A stretch of 5,961 bases of DNA from Oscillospiraceae bacterium (GTDB lineage: Bacteria; Bacillota; Clostridia; Oscillospirales; Oscillospiraceae): positions 1-5,961 of the forward strand of contig WQRL01000125.1 in NCBI GenBank assembly GCA_009786775.1, read 5' to 3'. Positions 1 to 5,452 of the stretch are shown here, one piece after another. Each line of letters opens with the position of its first letter. Position 1 is the first letter of the stretch. A program made the translations under genes and the position numbers. The notes below the pieces were generated by a model. The model did no database searches and had not been told where the DNA came from. It saw only the letters and a program-made list of their open reading frames with translations.

Positions 1-1178
1 CTAAATTCTTTTTTTACCGTTTCAAAGGCTTTAACAATGTGATCTAACTCTTCCCTTGTGTGTGCTGCCGAAACCTGGCACCTTATGCGGGCTTTATCCC
101 GCGGTACGACAGGAAAGCTAAATCCTATGACATACACACCCAGTTCAAGCATGCGGGCCGCAACCTCACCTGTTAGCTTTGCGTCACCGAACATCACCGC
201 CACTATGGGGTGAGTGCTCTCAACAACACTCAGACCCAGCACTGCCAGCTTCTCACGGAAGTAAGCGGTGTTTTCCGCAAGCAAGTCGCGGCGCGAAGTG
301 TCGTCCTTTAGCATCTTGAGAACTTGAAGCGATGCGCCTGCAATGGTCGGCGCAAGGGTATTGGAAAACAGGTAGGGCCTGCTTTTCTGGCGCAGCACCT
401 CCACAATCTCCTTGCGGGCCGAAGTATAGCCTCCCGAAGCTCCGCCGAGGGCTTTGCCGAGGGTGCCGGTTATAATATCCACCCTGCCTTCTACTCCGCA
501 GTGCTCCGCAGTACCGCGCCCGGTGGCTCCGACAAACCCTACAGAATGGCTGTCATCCACCATGACAAGAGCCCCGTATTTATCAGCCAAGTCGCAAACC
601 GACTTCAAATCAGCGATAATCCCATCCATGGAGAACACCCCGTCGGTAGCAATCATCTTGATGCGGCAGCCCTGCGCCTCCTTGAGGCACTCCTCAAGCT
701 CCTGCATGTTATTATTTTTGTAGCGCAGGCGCTTGGCCTTGCACAGCCGCACACCGTCGATAATGCTCGCATGGTTTAGCTCATCTGAAATTATGGCATC
801 CTCCTCACCGAGCAAGGTTTCAAACAGCCCGGTGTTTGCATCAAAGCAGGATGAGTAAAGAATGGTGTCGTCCATGCCTAGAAAATCAGAAATAGCACCT
901 TCAAGCTCTTTGTGAATTGCCTGAGTACCGCAAATAAAGCGCACGGAAGACATGCCGTACCCCCACTTAGCCGTCGTCTCCTGAGCAGCAGCAATAATCT
1001 CAGGGTTATCGCAAAGCCCGAGGTAATTGTTGGCACACATATTAATAACCTTGCTCACCGTCGTTGTGCCGATATTTCCCGACTGCGGCGTAGTAATAAC
1101 CCGCTCAGCTTTGTAAGTCCCGGCGGCCTTAATTTCTTCAATAGTATCCGCAAAAATTTTCAGAGCTTCCGATTTCAT
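1..1178 (-). CDS. kbl: 2-amino-3-ketobutyrate CoA ligase (glycine C-acetyltransferase), 3' end cut by window edge
   Basis: PLP-dependent enzyme that cleaves 2-amino-3-ketobutyrate with CoA to glycine and acetyl-CoA, the second step of threonine catabolism after Tdh. I translated the minus strand by hand: 392 uninterrupted codons, still open at base 1, so only a few C-terminal codons are missing (the E. coli protein is about 398 residues). Visible motifs are NNYLGL (50-55), SVRFICGTQ (78-86), SSCFDAN (109-115), LNHASIIDG with His136, VDDSH (207-211, Asp208 and His211 expected around the PLP ring), and [10 protein letters not shown] (237-246) with Lys242 as the Schiff-base lysine. RIR (364-366) probably binds the substrate carboxylate. 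The start at 1178 is chosen because residues 19-23 (AGTYK) then line up with residues 19-23 of E. coli Kbl as I recall it. An in-frame ATG at 1190 would add four residues, but the AAAGGA Shine-Dalgarno abuts it directly. It is co-directional with tdh, 78 bp downstream measured from the chosen start, and likely in one operon. Confidence 0.96.
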   Translation of the reverse strand, partial: MKSEALKIFADTIEEIKAAGTYKAERVITTPQSGNIGTTTVSKVINMCANNYLGLCDNPEIIAAAQETTAKWGYGMSSVRFICGTQAIHKELEGAISDFLGMDDTILYSSCFDANTGLFETLLGEEDAIISDELNHASIIDGVRLCKAKRLRYKNNNMQELEECLKEAQGCRIKMIATDGVFSMDGIIADLKSVCDLADKYGALVMVDDSHSVGFVGATGRGTAEHCGVEGRVDIITGTLGKALGGASGGYTSARKEIVEVLRQKSRPYLFSNTLAPTIAGASLQVLKMLKDDTSRRDLLAENTAYFREKLAVLGLSVVESTHPIVAVMFGDAKLTGEVAARMLELGVYVIGFSFPVVPRDKARIRCQVSAAHTREELDHIVKAFETVKKEF

Positions 1179-1190
1179 ATAAATTTTCAT

Positions 1191-1196
1191 TCCTTT
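1191..1196 (-). promoter_or_regulatory. Ribosome binding site of kbl
   Basis: AAAGGA read on the minus strand. It directly abuts the ATG at 1190 (no spacer) and lies 12 nt before the ATG at 1178. Neither spacing is ideal, but zero spacing is not workable, which favours 1178 as the start. Confidence 0.5.
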
Positions 1197-1197
1197 C

Positions 1198-1253
1198 GAT
1201 AATCCTAAGGCGCAGCACAACCACGTAAAGCAGTGGCCTGTTTGTGCATTATC
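1198..1253 (-). other. Imperfect stem-loop in the tdh-kbl intergenic spacer
   Basis: Nested complementary arms fill the 66-bp spacer. GATAAT (1198-1203) pairs with ATTATC (1248-1253), GCACAA (1215-1220) with TTGTGC (1242-1247), and CCAC (1221-1224) with GTGG (1233-1236), around an 8-nt loop with a 5-nt bulge on one side and an 11-nt unpaired stretch between the outer arms. There is no T-tract after it in the direction of transcription, so it is not a standard terminator. It may affect mRNA processing or kbl translation, since its outer arm ends two bases from the kbl Shine-Dalgarno. The pairing is visible in the sequence; the function is inference. Confidence 0.35.
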
Positions 1254-1256
1254 CGT

Positions 1257-2312
1257 CTAATTTTCACTTTTCGAGGCCCAGGTGAGCACAACCTTGCCTG
1301 ACTCCCCGCTCTGCATGGCAGCAAAACCTTTTTCAAAATCTTGCGCATCAAACCTGTGGGTTATGATTTTGTCAACATCCAGACCCGTCTGAAGCATCGC
1401 CATCATCTTATACCAAGTTTCAAACATCTCACGCCCGTAGATGCCCATGATTGTGAGCCCTTTGAACACAACCTTGTCCCAGTCTATATTCGGATGCCCC
1501 GCATGAATCCCCAGCAGCGCAATTTTCCCGCCATTATTCATATTGTCAACCATGTCAATAAAAGCCTTCTCAGCCCCTGACATCTCAAGCCCCACATCGA
1601 AGCCCTCGGTCAAGTTCATCTCCCTAATAAGCTCAGGCATGCTCATCTTCCGCGCATCCACCGCCCAGATATCAGGCACAGCCTCCTTTGCCAGGGCGAG
1701 CCTATATTCATTTAAGTCAGTTATTGCAATTTTTTTAGCCCCCACATGGCGGCAGATGGTGGCGGCCATGATACCTATAGGCCCTGCACCTGTTATTAGA
1801 ACATCCTCGCCGGTGAGGTCAAATTTAAGAGCTGTGTGCACTGCGTTGCCCAAAGCGTCAAAACAAGAGGCGATGTCCAATGAAATCCCCTTTGCAACTC
1901 GGACAACATTTTCTACCGGAATGGTTAAATATTCAGCAAAACATCCATCCCTATTCACTCCCACGCCGACAGTATTCATGCACAAATGCCGCCGCCCTGC
2001 CTTACAGTTGCGGCAAACATTGCAAATAATGTGTCCCTCGCCTGAAACAATGTCTCCGGTATTAAATCCGGAAACCCCGAGCCCAAGCTCCGCAATCTCC
2101 CCTACAAACTCATGTCCGATAATCTGTGGAGTTTTGATCGTCCGCTCACTCCAAGCATCCCAGTTGTAGATATGCAGGTCGGTACCGCAAATCGCAGTCT
2201 TGAGAACTTTGATCATCACATGTCCCGCTTTTACTTCCGGCACCGGCACTTCTTTATAAACAAGCCCCGGTTCCGGCCTCTCCTTGACAAGAGCCATCAT
2301 CGTCTTACTCAT
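1257..2312 (-). CDS. tdh: L-threonine 3-dehydrogenase (zinc-dependent, MDR family)
   Basis: Oxidises L-threonine with NAD+ to 2-amino-3-ketobutyrate, which Kbl then cleaves. The protein is 351 residues (E. coli Tdh is 341). It belongs to the medium-chain dehydrogenase/reductase family: a GroES-like catalytic domain, then a Rossmann domain. Visible motifs are [14 protein letters not shown] (39-52) with catalytic zinc ligand Cys42, GHE with His67 and Glu68, four structural-zinc cysteines at 97, 100, 103 and 111, the NAD-binding GAGPIG (175-180), Asp199 at the end of the second strand (NAD over NADP preference), and [14 protein letters not shown] near the C-terminus. The start at 2312 gives MSKTMM, places the family N-terminus correctly, and has an AAGGAG Shine-Dalgarno 8 nt upstream. 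The frame is open a further 51 codons upstream to a TTG at 2465, but that extension resembles no Tdh N-terminus. It is the first gene of a tdh-kbl operon, divergent from the peptide transporter genes. Confidence 0.97.
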   Translation of the reverse strand: MSKTMMALVKERPEPGLVYKEVPVPEVKAGHVMIKVLKTAICGTDLHIYNWDAWSERTIKTPQIIGHEFVGEIAELGLGVSGFNTGDIVSGEGHIICNVCRNCKAGRRHLCMNTVGVGVNRDGCFAEYLTIPVENVVRVAKGISLDIASCFDALGNAVHTALKFDLTGEDVLITGAGPIGIMAATICRHVGAKKIAITDLNEYRLALAKEAVPDIWAVDARKMSMPELIREMNLTEGFDVGLEMSGAEKAFIDMVDNMNNGGKIALLGIHAGHPNIDWDKVVFKGLTIMGIYGREMFETWYKMMAMLQTGLDVDKIITHRFDAQDFEKGFAAMQSGESGKVVLTWASKSEN

Positions 2313-2320
2313 ATACCCTT

Positions 2321-2326
2321 CTCCTT
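2321..2326 (-). promoter_or_regulatory. Ribosome binding site deciding the tdh start
   Basis: AAGGAG on the minus strand, inside a purine-rich run, 8 nt before the ATG at 2312. This supports the 351-residue start over the upstream TTG at 2465. Confidence 0.85.
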
Positions 2327-2353
2327 CCGAAGCAGAAATGTCACCGCTATGAT

Positions 2354-2382
2354 AGCATATTACAGAAAAAAATGCTACACAA
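2354..2382 (-). promoter_or_regulatory. Alternative promoter proximal to tdh
   Basis: On the minus strand TTGTGT (2382-2377) and TATGCT (2359-2354) are separated by 17 bp. The -35 matches TTGACA at three positions only, so this is weaker than the distal candidate at 2503-2531. It would give a short leader of about 35 nt without the hairpins. Confidence 0.2.
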
Positions 2383-2502
2383 GGACTTTGAAATTTTTGG
2401 CTGCCTGCGTTTTGGGCCTTTTTGGTCCTTACCGTACAGGGTTTCGCCAAACGGGCAAACCTCAATCTGCCCCCTTTCGCTTTAGTTAGCTAAACCGCAC
2501 AA

Positions 2503-2531
2503 AATATTCAGCCTCTACGAATATTTTTCAA
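2503..2531 (-). promoter_or_regulatory. Candidate sigma-A/sigma-70 promoter for tdh-kbl
   Basis: On the minus strand TTGAAA (2531-2526) and AATATT (2508-2503) are separated by exactly 17 bp, each with four or more matches to consensus, in AT-rich DNA. Transcription would begin near 2496, just before the hairpin-rich leader. This is a consensus match only; the region is AT-rich, so chance matches are possible. Confidence 0.4.
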
Positions 2532-2569
2532 TTGTTTTAACTGAATAAAATAATTTATTAATTTTTTTT

Positions 2570-2612
2570 GTGAATAGCTCTTGAATTTCGGACGGATTCA
2601 TGGTAAATTCAC
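2570..2612. promoter_or_regulatory. Nested dyad, candidate operator over the binding-protein promoter
   Basis: Four half-sites share one dyad centre at 2591: GTGAAT (2570-2575), TTGAAT (2581-2586), ATTCAT (2596-2601) and ATTCAC (2607-2612). The outer pair is a perfect 6-bp inverted repeat and the inner pair matches at 5 of 6. On each side the TGAAT or ATTCA cores are spaced 11 bp apart, one helical turn. The element covers both the -35 and -10 of the right-facing promoter, as expected of an operator for a dimeric or tetrameric regulator. No regulator gene is in the window, so the protein is unknown. Confidence 0.5.
2581..2609 (+). promoter_or_regulatory. Candidate promoter for the peptide transporter operon
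   Basis: TTGAAT (2581-2586) and TAAATT (2604-2609) lie 17 bp apart, each matching the sigma-A consensus at 4 of 6 positions. Transcription would start near 2616, within or just after the palindrome CACATGTG (2610-2617), leaving a leader of about 115 nt. It lies inside the nested dyad at 2570-2612. Confidence 0.4.
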
Positions 2613-2635
2613 ATGTGTGTACTCATGCAACAGCG

Positions 2636-2656
2636 TGTTAAATCCAATGGTTAACA
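2636..2656. promoter_or_regulatory. Inverted repeat TGTTAA/TTAACA in the transporter leader
   Basis: TGTTAA (2636-2641) and TTAACA (2651-2656) form a perfect 6-bp inverted repeat around 9 bp, with CCA/TGG complementary inside it. It lies about 20 bp downstream of the predicted transcription start. It could be a roadblock operator or a weak RNA hairpin. The arms are short and AT-rich, so chance is a real alternative. Confidence 0.25.
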
Positions 2657-2682
2657 AGAAAGATACAATGTTAGTTTATTTT

Positions 2683-2699
2683 TATGTTCTCGCAACATA
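2683..2699 (+). other. Small hairpin in the leader of the binding-protein gene
   Basis: TATGTT (2683-2688) and AACATA (2694-2699) form a 6-bp stem with the loop CTCGC. It lies 31 nt before the start codon and is followed by A- and T-rich sequence. It might stabilise the transcript or keep the Shine-Dalgarno region open. The stem is weak; the role is inference. Confidence 0.25.
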
Positions 2700-2730
2700 T
2701 TTATAAAAAAATTTTTGAAAGAGGGATAAC

Positions 2731-4395
2731 ATGAAAAAGAGAATCATCACAATCATCGCGCTAATCCTCGTCGGCGTGTTCGTGCTCACAGCCTGCGGCC
2801 CGCAGCAAGTAGCACCAGAACCGGCACAACCACCAGACACTGCACCCCCTACAGATACTGCAACCCCGCCTCCGGCAGAAGCGCCGCCGGCAGAAGCTCC
2901 AGGTACAGTAGTAGCCCCACCTGAGGACACAGCTCAAGACACAATCACAATCATCGCAGCATCAATGCCCGTAAGCCTTATTCCTTGGGGCAGCAACGAC
3001 TCTGCATCTTCAGAAGTAAACAAGCAAATCTACTCACACCTCTTCGTTCTTGACTACAACACATTTGAAGTAGTTCCTGAAAGAGGCCTGGCAGTTGAGT
3101 GGAGCCAGCCTGATGCGATGACAACAAACATCCGCATCCGTGAAGGCGTTGTGTTCCACAATGGCGATCCTCTCACAGCTCATGACGTAGCATTCTCACT
3201 GAGACTCGGCGGCGAAAGCCCCCACTCAGCGGCATTTCTCGGCATGATTTCAGATGCGGTTGCACATGACGATTACAACCTGACTGTTTTCACAGAAATT
3301 CCATTTGCACCAATCATCCGCCACCTGGCACACACAGCAGCAGGTATCATCCCAATGGACCACTACCTTGCAGTTGGTACAGACGCTTTTGAAAACAACC
3401 CTGTAGGCTCAGGCCCGTTCATGTTTGATAACAGAGTTTTAGGCGACAGAGTTGAGCTCGTTGGCAACCCGACTTACTGGGGCCACCACACAGTTCTCTC
3501 ACGCCTAATTTACAGAGCAGTTCCTGAGGCCAGCGTAAGACTTGCAGAAGTTCAAGCAGGCACAGCAGACGTCGCTCTTGCAATCGCACCGATCGACCTT
3601 GCCGGCGCGGAAGCAGACCCCAACGTACAAGTTATCCGCAGAATGAACCTTTCCACAAACTACATCGGCTTTAACGCACAGCGCCCGCACATCAGCAACC
3701 CGCTCGTACGTCAAGCTATTAACTACGCTCTTGACACACATGCAATCGTTGACCACGTATTCCTCGGCACAGGCGCTGCAATTGATGGCCCAATAGCACC
3801 AATCGTTTGGGGCTTTGCGCCACAAGAGCCATTTAGCTACGACATGAACAGAGCTAGAGAACTTCTCATCGAAGCAGGCTACAACCCAACTCCGGGCGAG
3901 CCTGGCGGCTTTAGCACAACAATCTGGTGGAACATCGGTAACCCACAACGTGAGCAAATTGCTGAAATGGTTCAGTTTACACTTGCACAACTTAACATCT
4001 CTGTTGAAGTTGTCGGCATGGAATGGGCACAATACCTTGCAGAAACTGAAGAAGGCAACCATGACATGTTCATCCTCGGCTGGGTATCTGTAACAGGCGA
4101 TGCTGACTATGGTCTGTATCCGCTCTTCCACTCAGCAAACTTCGGAGCCGGCGGCAACCGTACATTCTGGTACTACCCGCCTCTCGATGAACTCCTTGAA
4201 AGAGGACGCACTGAAGTAGATCCCGCCGTACGTCTTCAAATCTATGCAGATGCACAGCGCGTAATCCGCGACAACGCACCGTGGATCTTCCTAAATCAAG
4301 GCGAAACCCTCATAGCAGCTAATCCGAATCTCAGAAACTTTGTAATCAATCCTGCCGGCCACCACGCTTATGCACCGGTGTACTTTGTAGACTAG
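2731..4395 (+). CDS. ABC transporter solute-binding lipoprotein, family 5 (peptide/nickel type, DppA/OppA-like)
   Basis: Extracytoplasmic receptor that captures the substrate, probably a peptide, and delivers it to the membrane permeases encoded downstream. The protein is 554 residues, normal for the family. Residues 1-21 are a lipoprotein signal peptide (MKKR, then a hydrophobic core) ending in the lipobox LTAC (19-22); Cys22 would be lipidated and anchored on the outer face of the membrane. Residues 23-69 are a Pro/Ala-rich linker. The SBP_bac_5 domain fills the rest, with GVVFHNGDPLTAHDVAFSL (139-157) as the family signature, NPVGSGPF (223-230) and NPTYWG (246-251). The start has GAGGG 5 nt upstream. 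Codon use looks selected for high expression, with many AAC, GCA and CGC codons. Substrate cannot be read from sequence: di- or oligopeptides, nickel and other small solutes all occur in this family. The gene is followed by a terminator-like hairpin and two permease genes. Confidence 0.95.
   Translation: MKKRIITIIALILVGVFVLTACGPQQVAPEPAQPPDTAPPTDTATPPPAEAPPAEAPGTVVAPPEDTAQDTITIIAASMPVSLIPWGSNDSASSEVNKQIYSHLFVLDYNTFEVVPERGLAVEWSQPDAMTTNIRIREGVVFHNGDPLTAHDVAFSLRLGGESPHSAAFLGMISDAVAHDDYNLTVFTEIPFAPIIRHLAHTAAGIIPMDHYLAVGTDAFENNPVGSGPFMFDNRVLGDRVELVGNPTYWGHHTVLSRLIYRAVPEASVRLAEVQAGTADVALAIAPIDLAGAEADPNVQVIRRMNLSTNYIGFNAQRPHISNPLVRQAINYALDTHAIVDHVFLGTGAAIDGPIAPIVWGFAPQEPFSYDMNRARELLIEAGYNPTPGEPGGFSTTIWWNIGNPQREQIAEMVQFTLAQLNISVEVVGMEWAQYLAETEEGNHDMFILGWVSVTGDADYGLYPLFHSANFGAGGNRTFWYYPPLDELLERGRTEVDPAVRLQIYADAQRVIRDNAPWIFLNQGETLIAANPNLRNFVINPAGHHAYAPVYFVD
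2868..2897 (+). repeat. Two-copy 15-bp tandem repeat in the lipoprotein linker
   Basis: Two adjacent 15-bp units (2868-2882 and 2883-2897) differ at one base and encode PPAEA twice, within the Pro/Ala-rich linker behind the lipid anchor. The unit is a multiple of three, so a change in copy number would alter linker length without breaking the frame. Confidence 0.8.
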
Positions 4396-4444
4396 TCTAC
4401 ATCTTCGGCATAACCTGATACTGCAAAGTCAGTCAGTCAATTTC

Positions 4445-4485
4445 GGGGGCGACGACGACATCTGTCATTGTCGCCCCCTCTTTTT
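4445..4485 (+). terminator. Intrinsic terminator-like hairpin between binding-protein and permease genes
   Basis: GGGGGCGAC (4445-4453) pairs perfectly with GTCGCCCCC (4470-4478). The stem continues inward with a G-U and an A-U pair, one mismatch and three further pairs, closing on a 4-nt loop (ATCT, 4460-4463). The run TCTTTTT (4479-4485) follows at once. This is a textbook Rho-independent terminator 49 nt after the stop of the lipoprotein gene. Only 26 nt separate it from the next start codon, leaving no room for a separate promoter, so partial read-through is the likely way the permeases are expressed. The stem would also shield the lipoprotein mRNA from 3' decay. Confidence 0.9.
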
Positions 4486-4511
4486 GAAAATTCTGGAAAG
4501 AGGGTGCGAAG

Positions 4512-5438
4512 GTGCACAAATTCATAATTAAGAGACTCCTTATGCTAATTCCCGTTCTGCTCGGCGTTATGTTCGTCGTGTTTGTACTGGGATATTTCTC
4601 TCCGGGCGACCCCGTCAGGGCAATGCTCGGCGAGGCAGCTCAACCTGAGGATATTGAGAGGCTCCGCGCGGAGCTTGGTTTAGACGACCCATTTTTTGTC
4701 CGGTATTTTAACTTCATAATTAACGCCGTGCAAGGCGATTTCGGCGTTTCCTACAACACTCAAAGACCTGTTTTCACAGAGGTTTTTGCCCGCTTCCCCA
4801 ACACCATGCAACTTGCGGCAATGGGTATTGTTGTCGCGATTATAGTCGGTATACCCTTGGGCATCATTTCAGCGGTCAGGCAGTATACCGCATTTGACTT
4901 CGGTGCCACATTCTTCGGGCTCTTGGGGGTGTCCATCCCCAACTTCTGGCTAGGGCTTATGATGATAGTCCTATTCGCCGTAACTCTCCGCTGGCTGCCT
5001 GCTACGGGCTTTGACGAACCGCTTCAGTGGATTATGCCCACAATTGCGATTGCGACAAGCTCCTCGGCTATCATAATGCGTATGACGCGCTCAAGCATGC
5101 TCGAATGCGTCAGGCAGGACTATATACGCACCGCACGCGCAAAGGGGCAAAAAGAGAGCGTGGTTATATTCAGGCATGCTCTGCGCAACGCCCTGATCCC
5201 CGTTGCCACTACGGCGGGCCTGCAATTTGGCTTCCTCCTGGGAGGTGCCGTTTTAACTGAGACAATTTTCGCTATCCCCGGGCTGGGCAGAATGCTTGTC
5301 AGCGCAATTTTTGACAGGGACTTCGCAATTGTCAGGGGCGGCGTTTTGCTTATAGCCGTTGCATTTACCGTAGTCAACTTAGCAGTTGACGTTCTGTATG
5401 CATTCATCGACCCGCGAATCCGTTCGCAATATAAGTAA
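4512..5438 (+). CDS. Peptide-type ABC transporter permease, DppB/OppB family
   Basis: Integral membrane subunit that, with the DppC-type partner encoded next, forms the translocation pore. The protein is 308 residues, typical for the family. It begins HKFIIKRLLMLIPVLLGV, the usual DppB start leading into membrane segment 1 (about 9-30). Then come the conserved SPGDP (30-34) and GDFGVSY (75-81) in the first extracytoplasmic region, and further hydrophobic segments near 100-122, 134-158, 174-190, 232-254 and 272-297. The cytoplasmic EAA-type coupling loop is at 203-231 (RTARAKG, then RHALRNALIPV), the contact site for the ATPase. The start is GTG at 4512, chosen because AAAGAGGG (4497-4504) sits 7 nt upstream and the family N-terminus follows immediately. 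It probably depends on read-through of the preceding hairpin. Exact substrate (DppB, OppB or GsiC type) cannot be told. Confidence 0.95.
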   Translation: MHKFIIKRLLMLIPVLLGVMFVVFVLGYFSPGDPVRAMLGEAAQPEDIERLRAELGLDDPFFVRYFNFIINAVQGDFGVSYNTQRPVFTEVFARFPNTMQLAAMGIVVAIIVGIPLGIISAVRQYTAFDFGATFFGLLGVSIPNFWLGLMMIVLFAVTLRWLPATGFDEPLQWIMPTIAIATSSSAIIMRMTRSSMLECVRQDYIRTARAKGQKESVVIFRHALRNALIPVATTAGLQFGFLLGGAVLTETIFAIPGLGRMLVSAIFDRDFAIVRGGVLLIAVAFTVVNLAVDVLYAFIDPRIRSQYK

Positions 5439-5446
5439 AGGAGGGG
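5437..5446 (+). promoter_or_regulatory. Strong ribosome binding site of the second permease
   Basis: AAAGGAGGGG lies 6 nt before the ATG at 5453 and overlaps the TAA stop of the first permease (5436-5438). This suggests tight translational coupling and equal production of the two permease subunits. Confidence 0.9.
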
Positions 5447-5452
5447 TGAATT

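Larger units (their letters stand above)
2313..2496 (-). ncRNA. Candidate structured 5' leader of tdh (possible cis-regulatory RNA, class unknown)
   Basis: If transcription starts near 2496, the tdh leader is about 180 nt and unusually rich in pairing. The following arms, given in plus-strand coordinates, occur in order of transcription. A 5-bp hairpin TTTAG/CTAAA lies at 2481-2494. An arm at 2468-2472 (TGCCC) can pair with 2453-2457 (GGGCA). A stronger hairpin, arms 2440-2448 and 2454-2461 with a 5-nt loop and one bulged base, uses the same central bases, so these two exclude each other. A long-range AAGGAC/GTCCTT pair joins 2425-2430 to 2381-2386, followed by seven U residues (2372-2366). 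The piece around 2424-2440 faintly resembles the 3' core of a glycine riboswitch, but the conserved core is not matched well enough to call it. The pairings are seen; the regulatory role is inference. Confidence 0.35.

Noticed and set aside
324..1202. Plus-strand open frames of 151, 89 and 96 residues
   Set aside because: They lie antisense to kbl, whose translation matches the family end to end; no ribosome binding site or recognisable protein supports them.
2366..2430. Rho-independent terminator in the tdh leader ending in seven T
   Set aside because: The AAGGAC/GTCCTT arms enclose 38 nt and the T-run is separated from the stem by 8 unpaired bases, so it is not a standard terminator.
1341..2489. 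Plus-strand open frames of 79, 208 and 125 residues opposite tdh
   Set aside because: Shadows of tdh and its leader; their sequences are low-information mirror images with no family resemblance.
2431..2500. c-di-GMP-I (GEMM) riboswitch on the plus strand, suggested by GGGCAAACC
   Set aside because: The other conserved GEMM segments, such as GACGCAAAGCC, are absent, and the only downstream plus-strand gene has a predicted promoter after this point.
2668..2706. 12-codon open frame in the binding-protein leader (MLVYFYVLATYL)
   Set aside because: Only a weak AAGAAAG upstream, AT-rich composition, and such short frames are expected by chance.
2702..2707. TATAAA as the -10 box of the binding-protein gene
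   Set aside because: Transcription would begin only a few bases before the Shine-Dalgarno and there is no acceptable -35 box at the right distance.
2682..2930. Minus-strand 82-residue frame rich in Gly, Ala and Ser
   Set aside because: Antisense of the Pro/Ala linker and signal peptide; low complexity explained by the real gene.
3505..4279. Minus-strand frames of 208 and 69 residues, the first rich in cysteine
   Set aside because: The cysteines come from reading GCA and ACA codons of the binding-protein gene in reverse; codon bias of the real gene keeps this frame open.
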